NCBI GenBank assembly: GCA_002270565.1 | Contig: NQMI01000034.1 | Coordinates: 209,681 to 273,680 of the forward strand | Length of the DNA: 64,000 nucleotides | Reading direction: 5' to 3' | DNA from: Stenocarpella maydis | Taxonomy: Eukaryota; Ascomycota; Sordariomycetes; Diaporthales; Diaporthaceae | Shown: positions 58,393 to 64,000 of the stretch, piece by piece | How the letters are laid out: each line of letters starts with the position of its first letter | Numbering within the stretch: position 1 is the first letter of the stretch | Translations under genes and position numbers: made by a program | The notes under the pieces: generated by a model | What the model was told of the DNA's origin: nothing | Database searches by the model: none | The model's input: only the letters and a program-made list of their open reading frames with translations

Positions 58393-61300
58393 ATGCCGCT
58401 CTCGCCACAGCGGGCCAAGGCTGGGTTCAATGCTGAGATCAAGCAAGAGCCGTCTACCATCAGTCTAGAAGATGCTTCGTTCCCCGATCGCAGCCAGTCC
58501 TACCGCGGCCAGCAGCAACAGGGCTGCGATGCCTTCGAGCAACCGGCTAAGCAGACTTCGACAGCGACCCTCGAGAATGCCGTGAGGCTAGGAATGGATC
58601 TTCTTAAGGCCATCAAGATTCCTCTTACTGCTGCTGCGGCTTGCCCCGACAACCATGCTTCTGCATGGCTCGACGCCATTACCCAAGTTGAATCGCGCGC
58701 TCAGCCTTTCAAAACCATTGTCGGTGTCGTCGGCAATACTGGCACTGGGAAGAGTTCCGTCATTAATGCAGTGCTTGACGAGGAGAGACTGCTTCCGACC
58801 AACTGTCTCCGAGCTTGCACTGCTTCTCCGACTGAGATCTCGTACAACCACAGTGACGACCCAGAGAAGCTCTACCTAGCCGAAATTAAATTCACCACCG
58901 CCGAAGACTAGATCAAGGAGCTGAAAACCCTCTTCGCAGACCTGTGTAAACATCCTTGGGCCTTCTGTGTTCGAAAACTTCTTCCTCGGTTCTTTGACAG
59001 CTGACGCCCTACACTGCAGTTGATGACAACGGCAATGTTTCTCATGAATGCTACGACCCTGACACTGAAGCGGGCATCGCTTATGCCAAAATTAAGCCCG
59101 TCTACCCGAAGATGTCGAACCCGATGATCGCCAAGAGGAGCCCTGAGAAACTTGCCGACGAGCCCGCCGTCAGAAGTGTCCTGGGCAGTGTCAAGAAGCT
59201 GCAGTCATCCACATCAAAGCAGCTTTTCAACGATATGCAACGCTATGTCGACAGCAAGGAGAAGGCTGATTACCACAAAAAGAAGGATGTTGAAATGGAG
59301 TACTGGCCCTTGATCAAGGTTGTCCGTATTTACACCAAAGCTGAGGCCTTGTCCACTGGTGCTGTTATTGTCGACTTGCCTGGAGTCCAGGACTCAAACG
59401 CCGCTCGAGCAGCTGTTGCGCAACAGTACATGAAGGCCTGCACCGGACTCTGGATTGCCGCCCCTATCAACCGTGCAGTTGATGACAAGACCGCCAAATC
59501 CCTTCTTAGCAATTCATTCAGGCGTCAACTCAAGTTTGATGGCATCTACTCGGCTGTGACTTTCATATGCTCCAAGACAGACGACATCTCTGTGATAGAG
59601 GCCACCAAGAGTCTCAATATCGGATCGGATGTATCCGAGTATCCGGCCAAAATCAACGATTTCTATCAGAGGATCAGCTCTCTCAAGTATCAGCTCACAA
59701 GCGGCGAGCAAGAGATGGCGGACTTGGTTAATTCCGACAGCCTGCTTGATAGCAAACGGGAGATCTGGGGTCAGCTTTCAGAGAAGCGTGGCAGAGGCGA
59801 GACCGTCTACCCTCCGTCAGAGAAGAATGCAAAGAAGCGAAAGAGAGGGTTTATCTCCTCCAGGGTCCGCAGGAACCGTGGATCATCTAGTTCTGATGCC
59901 AGCGACTCCGACTCTACCATTGAATCAACTAGTGGCGAGGAAACCCAGCGTGAAGATGACGACCGACAGCCTTTGTCGGAGGATCAGATCCGGGATGTGC
60001 TGGCTGATTTGAAAGCTCAGAAAAAAGAAACCAAGAAACTCCGGAAGAAACTCCAAACCAAGCTTTCGGGGATCCGAGAGGAACTGGAGTCACTTGAGTA
60101 TGAGGTGAATCGCCTGCAAGTCGCTGTCAAGGCTATCTGCATCCAGGGCAGAAATGAGTATTCAAAGGGCGCCATTCAGAGAGACTTTGCTATGGGTATC
60201 AAAGAGTGAGTTGTCCATGACAGTTTTTTTTTTTATTAATAGGTTCAGCTTCTAACCGTACTCACAGGCTGGACCAAGAGGCAGCGATCGAGCGAGACGA
60301 GGATGGATTTGATCCTGACGAGGACATGAGAGACTACTACGAAGTTGCACGCAATTTGCCTGTCTTCTGTGTCAGCAGTCGTGCCTACCAGATGATGGAA
60401 GGCCGTCTACAAGAGGATGACTTCAAAAATGACGGATTCCGCAATGTCGACGAGACAGAGATTCCCCAGCTTCAGCACCATGCGAAGAAGCTCACGCAAG
60501 ATGGCCGTGCAGCCACGTGCCGCCAATTTCTCAATTGCCTCAGCCAACTGCTCAACTCCATGAAGATCTGGGCTTCCAATAAAGAGCCTCAGTCTCACGT
60601 GAGTGACAGCGATAAGAAGACGGAGGAGACCCATATTCGGGTGCACTTATCCAGCTTGGACAGGGTATGTGCATCCTCTCAATTATCTACAGACTTCAAT
60701 GTTCCAATGCAGTACGCTAACCCATGGAAGGCCCTTGCCACGGCCGTTGATGATTGCATTGGCTCGATGAAAGAGGCCCTTTCCGAGTGCATCTACAACC
60801 GATTCGGGTCCGCAATCCCCAAGGCCGCCGAGGCCGCTGTGCAGACAGCGACTTTGTGGGGCGCACTCAGAACAGAAGGCGGCATGCTTTGGTCGAGCTA
60901 CAAGGCGACCTGTAGTCGAGATGGTGTGCACTCGGGTGCCTGTGGCCTTCGAGACTTCAATACCGAGCTCTTGGAGCCTATTACCAAGAAAATTGCCACC
61001 GGGTGGGAGCGGGCATTTGAGCGCCGTCTCCCCCATGCCCTTGGGGGTTTCGCCATGGCATCCCAGCTCCTCCTGAATGACTTCCACCGTGATGCTGTTA
61101 AGTACTCAGAGGAACGTGGTACCAACCACGCCGGCATCAGCATGCACAGCCAGCAGCTCCGGACGTACATGGCACAGTTGAAAGAGATCCCGGTGATTCT
61201 CCGTGCCTCGATTCAGAAACTGCAGCGTGAGGCTAACAGAGGCTTCCAACCTGTCATCGCAAGGGAGATGGAGCCGGCATACCGCGCATGTGTTCTAGAG

Positions 61301-61731
61301 AAAGGCATGCTCCATTTACCACCCTTCATTGCCCTGACTTCAGCTAATTTACTTGGATAGGCACCGGCTGTTACGCACGGATGAAGAACCACATGACCGA
61401 CCACGTCGAGGACGAACGCCACGAGATGTTTCTACACTCTACCGAGAGTGTCAAGGTGGAGCTCCAGGCACTCTGTCAGAAGGTAAAGGAGGATATGACA
61501 GTGCACGTCCATGAGATCTATAACCTGCTCGCCCGTGACTACCTTGCCGTCCTTGTAGGCGTCAAGTCTGATGTGCAAGCGGGCCAGCCTTCCGACGAGC
61601 GCCTCCTGCGAGCCGAGATCCTCCCCATTCTGCAAGACGCAGATCGATGGTTCACCGATGCCTCGGGCGGCGATGCTGCTACTTTCAAAGGGCCCTCCAT
61701 CGGAGACCTCTGGCGCAGACAACGGGGGTGA
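58393..61731 (+). pseudogene. nuclear GTPase SLIP-GC-like (dynamin superfamily), interrupted by an in-frame stop
   Basis: Four exons, 58393-58945, 59020-60205, 60268-61304 and 61361-61731, span 1048 codons plus the final stop. G motifs are intact: P-loop GNTGTGKSS at about residues 114-122, the DLPG motif (VDLPGVQDSNAARAA), and CSKTDD as the specificity motif. A Lys/Arg-rich region (KKRKRGFISSRVRR) could target the nucleus; a coiled coil follows, then a helical domain and the conserved tail RMKNHMTDHVEDERHEMF. The only defect I see is TAG at codon 173 (58909-58911), in the segment AED-stop-IKELKTLF, where relatives usually have Trp; TGG to TAG is one G-to-A change. The last intron (61305-61360) has a GC donor (GCATGC). 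Either the gene is a recent pseudogene, or the stop is a sequence error or is bypassed. The truncated product would lack most of the GTPase domain. Confidence 0.75.
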
Positions 61732-62309
61732 CTTGGACAAGCTTACGGCAGCACAGCTCCACGAGGACTCTTAGGCAGGGGCTAGATTCCAGAAAGACGA
61801 GGATACGAAGAGTGAGCCTCTCATCTGAAAATGGAATTCTGGACTGCCTGATCACAACACATGTCATCACATTAGTTGTACGTTGACATTGAACTTGCGG
61901 GTCGTGCCTTGATCGGAATCCATAGGAGAAGTTTCGTCTCCATGGGACAAAGCCTGGCTGGATCGGAAACTATCAACTGTAGTTTCCTGAATGTTTACTT
62001 GGCGTTGGGTACAGAAGTCGTCTTCACACCAACCAGCATTGCAACGATTGGCTGGACAGCCACTAGGACCGCAAAGTTTCTGCTTAGAGCACAAAATGGA
62101 TTGTTCATCATCCGGTGGGATCCATGCCAAGAGTGAGGCTAAAATATTATTCAACGTTCATTGTCAGCTTTGCCACCTCATGCTGCCCGTACAACCAAAC
62201 AAAGCCGTGGCCCGCTTGAGACCCATGATTCCAGTATTTTTTCTTCATCATCACCACCACCAGTAATCTGATCATTGCTAAAGCAACCGGTCTCCTCCTA
62301 CTTTCCGAG
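61732..62309. other. spacer with a minus-strand cysteine-periodic frame
   Basis: About 580 bp between the GTPase tail and the methyltransferase. The only notable content is the minus-strand frame described separately. The last 150 bp serve as methyltransferase promoter. Confidence 0.45.
61867..62154 (-). CDS. hypothetical small cysteine-periodic protein
   Basis: The open frame encodes 95 aa from ATG at 62154. The first 14 residues (MNNILASLLAWIPP) include a short hydrophobic core that could be a weak signal peptide. Six cysteines follow at residues 22, 28, 33, 38, 43 and 48 (CX5CX4CX4CX4CX4C); the remaining half is polar and without cysteines. I recognise no family. Small secreted cysteine-rich proteins are common in fungi, but the basic n-region is missing, no intron supports the model, and the frame may be accidental. 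Confidence 0.25.
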   Translation of the reverse strand: MNNILASLLAWIPPDDEQSILCSKQKLCGPSGCPANRCNAGWCEDDFCTQRQVNIQETTVDSFRSSQALSHGDETSPMDSDQGTTRKFNVNVQLM

Positions 62310-63158
62310 ATGGCTTCTCAGCACCCAAACCTCCCCCTGCCTGACTATTTTTCCAAGTTCGCCAGCACTTACGTCCGCCAGACAGGACAGTCCACGTTCA
62401 AAATCCTCGCTGAAGTCATCACCAACAGCGTCCAGACGTCCGTCCATCCTATCGGCCCAGACTCAGTGGTACACGACACGGCGGCAGGACCCGGCATAGG
62501 CGCCGCGGCGCTCGCCGCCCGCCTCCCCAGGGACCAGCTGCCGAGGGAGGTGCTGGTCTCGGACAATGTCCCCATGATGGTGTCTGCCGCGCGCGAGTCC
62601 CTCGCCGCCTCGCCGCTACCGAGCGTCGACTGCAGGGAGCTCGACTCGCAGGACCTGTCCTCGGTGCCAGGCGGCTACTTCACGCACTCGGTCGACAACT
62701 TCAGCATCTTCACCTTTGCCCGGCCCGTGGATGCCGTCAGGGAGACGTACCGCACCCTGCGGCCCGGCGGCCTCGCCGTCGTCACCTGCTGGCGCCGCTT
62801 CGCGCCCGCATCCATCGTGCAGGCCGCGCAGAGGAGGATCCGCCCGGACCTGCCGCTCATGCCTACGCCGGGCCCGGAGTTCTTGGAGGAGGGCGTGCTG
62901 CAGAAGGTGGTCGAGGATGGTGGCTTCGCCGGGAGCAGTATAAGAGTGACGGACGAGGTCTTGGTTGTCGACGACGACGAGAATGTGGCCGGGCTTACTA
63001 TGCTCATGTCGGGTCCCATGATGGCCAGGGCGCGTGAGGGTTACGCGGAGGAGGAGGAGGCCAGGTGGGTTGAGTCTGTTGACCAGTCTGTGAAGGAAGA
63101 GGTACAGAAGTTTGGCGGTATCAGGTTCGAGGCGTATGTCCTACTGGCTATTAAGTAG
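62310..63158 (+). CDS. class I SAM-dependent methyltransferase
   Basis: A single exon encodes 282 aa. The glycine-rich SAM motif I is VHDTAAGPGIGAAALA (about residues 54-69). An acidic motif II follows (EVLVSDNVPMM), then the motif around DSQDLSS, the segment HSVDNFSIFTFARPVDAVRE and the motif RTLRPGGLAVVTCW, in the canonical order of UbiE/COQ5-like Rossmann methyltransferases. Fungal members of this type often methylate small molecules, including secondary metabolites; the substrate is unknown here. No signal peptide or membrane segment is evident. The ATG at 62310 (GAGATGGCT) is the first of the frame and has a good context. It lies downstream of the GTPase, and its closest metabolic neighbours are the GST and P450 9-12 kb upstream. 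Confidence 0.88.
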   Translation: MASQHPNLPLPDYFSKFASTYVRQTGQSTFKILAEVITNSVQTSVHPIGPDSVVHDTAAGPGIGAAALAARLPRDQLPREVLVSDNVPMMVSAARESLAASPLPSVDCRELDSQDLSSVPGGYFTHSVDNFSIFTFARPVDAVRETYRTLRPGGLAVVTCWRRFAPASIVQAAQRRIRPDLPLMPTPGPEFLEEGVLQKVVEDGGFAGSSIRVTDEVLVVDDDENVAGLTMLMSGPMMARAREGYAEEEEARWVESVDQSVKEEVQKFGGIRFEAYVLLAIK

Positions 63159-64000
63159 CGAGGCTTCTGTGTGTGCTCTCTGGAAGAGGTAAATGGGTAG
63201 AATAAGACCTAACGAATCTCACTTTGGGTTGTAACTGCAGATTCCAGTCTTCTTCTGGATGTGGCGCCTTTATGACACGGCCTCTATATCTCTACAGGAG
63301 AGCAAACTACATAACAGATCGGAATACCATGCAGCCATGCGTGAATTAAACCAAGATGAGAAGTACTAATTATGATGACACATGATACCCAGCCCTGGTT
63401 TTTTTCAACTGTGCCTGAAAGCAGGAACCCCAGAAGACGTACACATGTGTGGTAGTACCCACTGGCCAACGCTTGATTTGCATCGGCAACAAAGAGGATT
63501 TTGAGAGACATGGCGGGCCCATTTGCATCCGGATGCAGCCCATGTGTTGTAAATTGTCATGAATCTATGGAAACCCTACCCTATGATCCCCCCTCATGTC
63601 ATTTTATTATTAGCTCTTGTTGAGGATTACCCCATGTATTGCTGAACAATTATGTTTTAAAAAGCTGAAAGACTGGAATACTACATTGAGTGAGGCCTTA
63701 GAACTCTACCTGCTGCCAGAAACCGTATCATACGACTGACTCGCATTGTGGTGCTTCGATAACTCATTCTTGAATTAATCGGGTACAATTTCTGCAAACC
63801 CCAGCGCTCGTACAGCCTTAAGCTACATTTTTTTGTGCACGCGAATCAACACCTGGTGCATATATATCATGTCATACCTAATGCTTAGACCATAGGGCGA
63901 TCTCGAACACCATTTTCATATGGTCCGACACATTTGCGATGCCGGAGACTTTCGCGGCTTTTAAAACCGTGATTGATATATAGTGTCTCCTGCTACGTCC
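63159..64000. other. right window edge, no gene supported
   Basis: These 842 bp are A/T-rich, with no recognisable coding frame, RNA or repeat. Confidence 0.5.

Overview
The window is nuclear DNA from a filamentous ascomycete (Pezizomycotina, most likely Sordariomycetes). The evidence is short introns (about 50-220 nt) with GTAAGT/GTGAGT-type donors and CTAAC/CTGAC-type branch sites, GC-rich third codon positions, and typical filamentous-fungal families: CFEM protein, fungal P450, Tri3-like acyltransferase, NACHT/TPR STAND protein, Zn-cluster-less transcription-factor-like protein and SLIP-GC-like GTPase. I built the gene models by hand by joining open frames across splice sites. All joins keep frame. 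No tRNA, rRNA or CRISPR was seen.

Layout. 1.6-11 kb is a housekeeping block: complex I subunit NDUFA8 (-), nucleoporin Nup54/Nup57 (+), an EEIG1/EHBP1-type NT-C2 protein (-) and RNase P/MRP subunit Pop1 (+). 11-15.3 kb is a long gene-poor, partly AT-rich stretch with a 12-bp tandem repeat. 15.3-23 kb is one giant STAND gene (DUF7708-like, NACHT and TPR-like repeats; about 2379 aa). 24.6-26.4 kb is a Tri3-like acyltransferase (-), and 27.4-28.4 kb is quinolinate phosphoribosyltransferase (+). 29.3-33.1 kb is a zf-C3H1 (Red1/ZFC3H1-like) protein (-), divergent from the class II myosin heavy chain at 34.4-41.7 kb (+). 43-49 kb holds a CFEM GPI protein, a metallophosphoesterase, MED31, an ankyrin protein cut by an assembly gap, and a GPI-type thaumatin-like protein.

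50-64 kb looks accessory: cytochrome P450 (+), Ure2-like glutathione S-transferase (-), a Fungal_trans_2-type regulator (+), a broken unassigned coding region, a SLIP-GC-like GTPase with an in-frame stop, and a SAM methyltransferase (+). P450, GST, regulator and methyltransferase together resemble a tailoring and regulatory set for secondary metabolism, but no synthase gene is visible here. The most notable items are the TAG stop in the GTPase, two GC-AG introns, the multi-frame broken region at 56.4-57.65 kb, and a small minus-strand frame with cysteines spaced every five residues at 61.87-62.15 kb.
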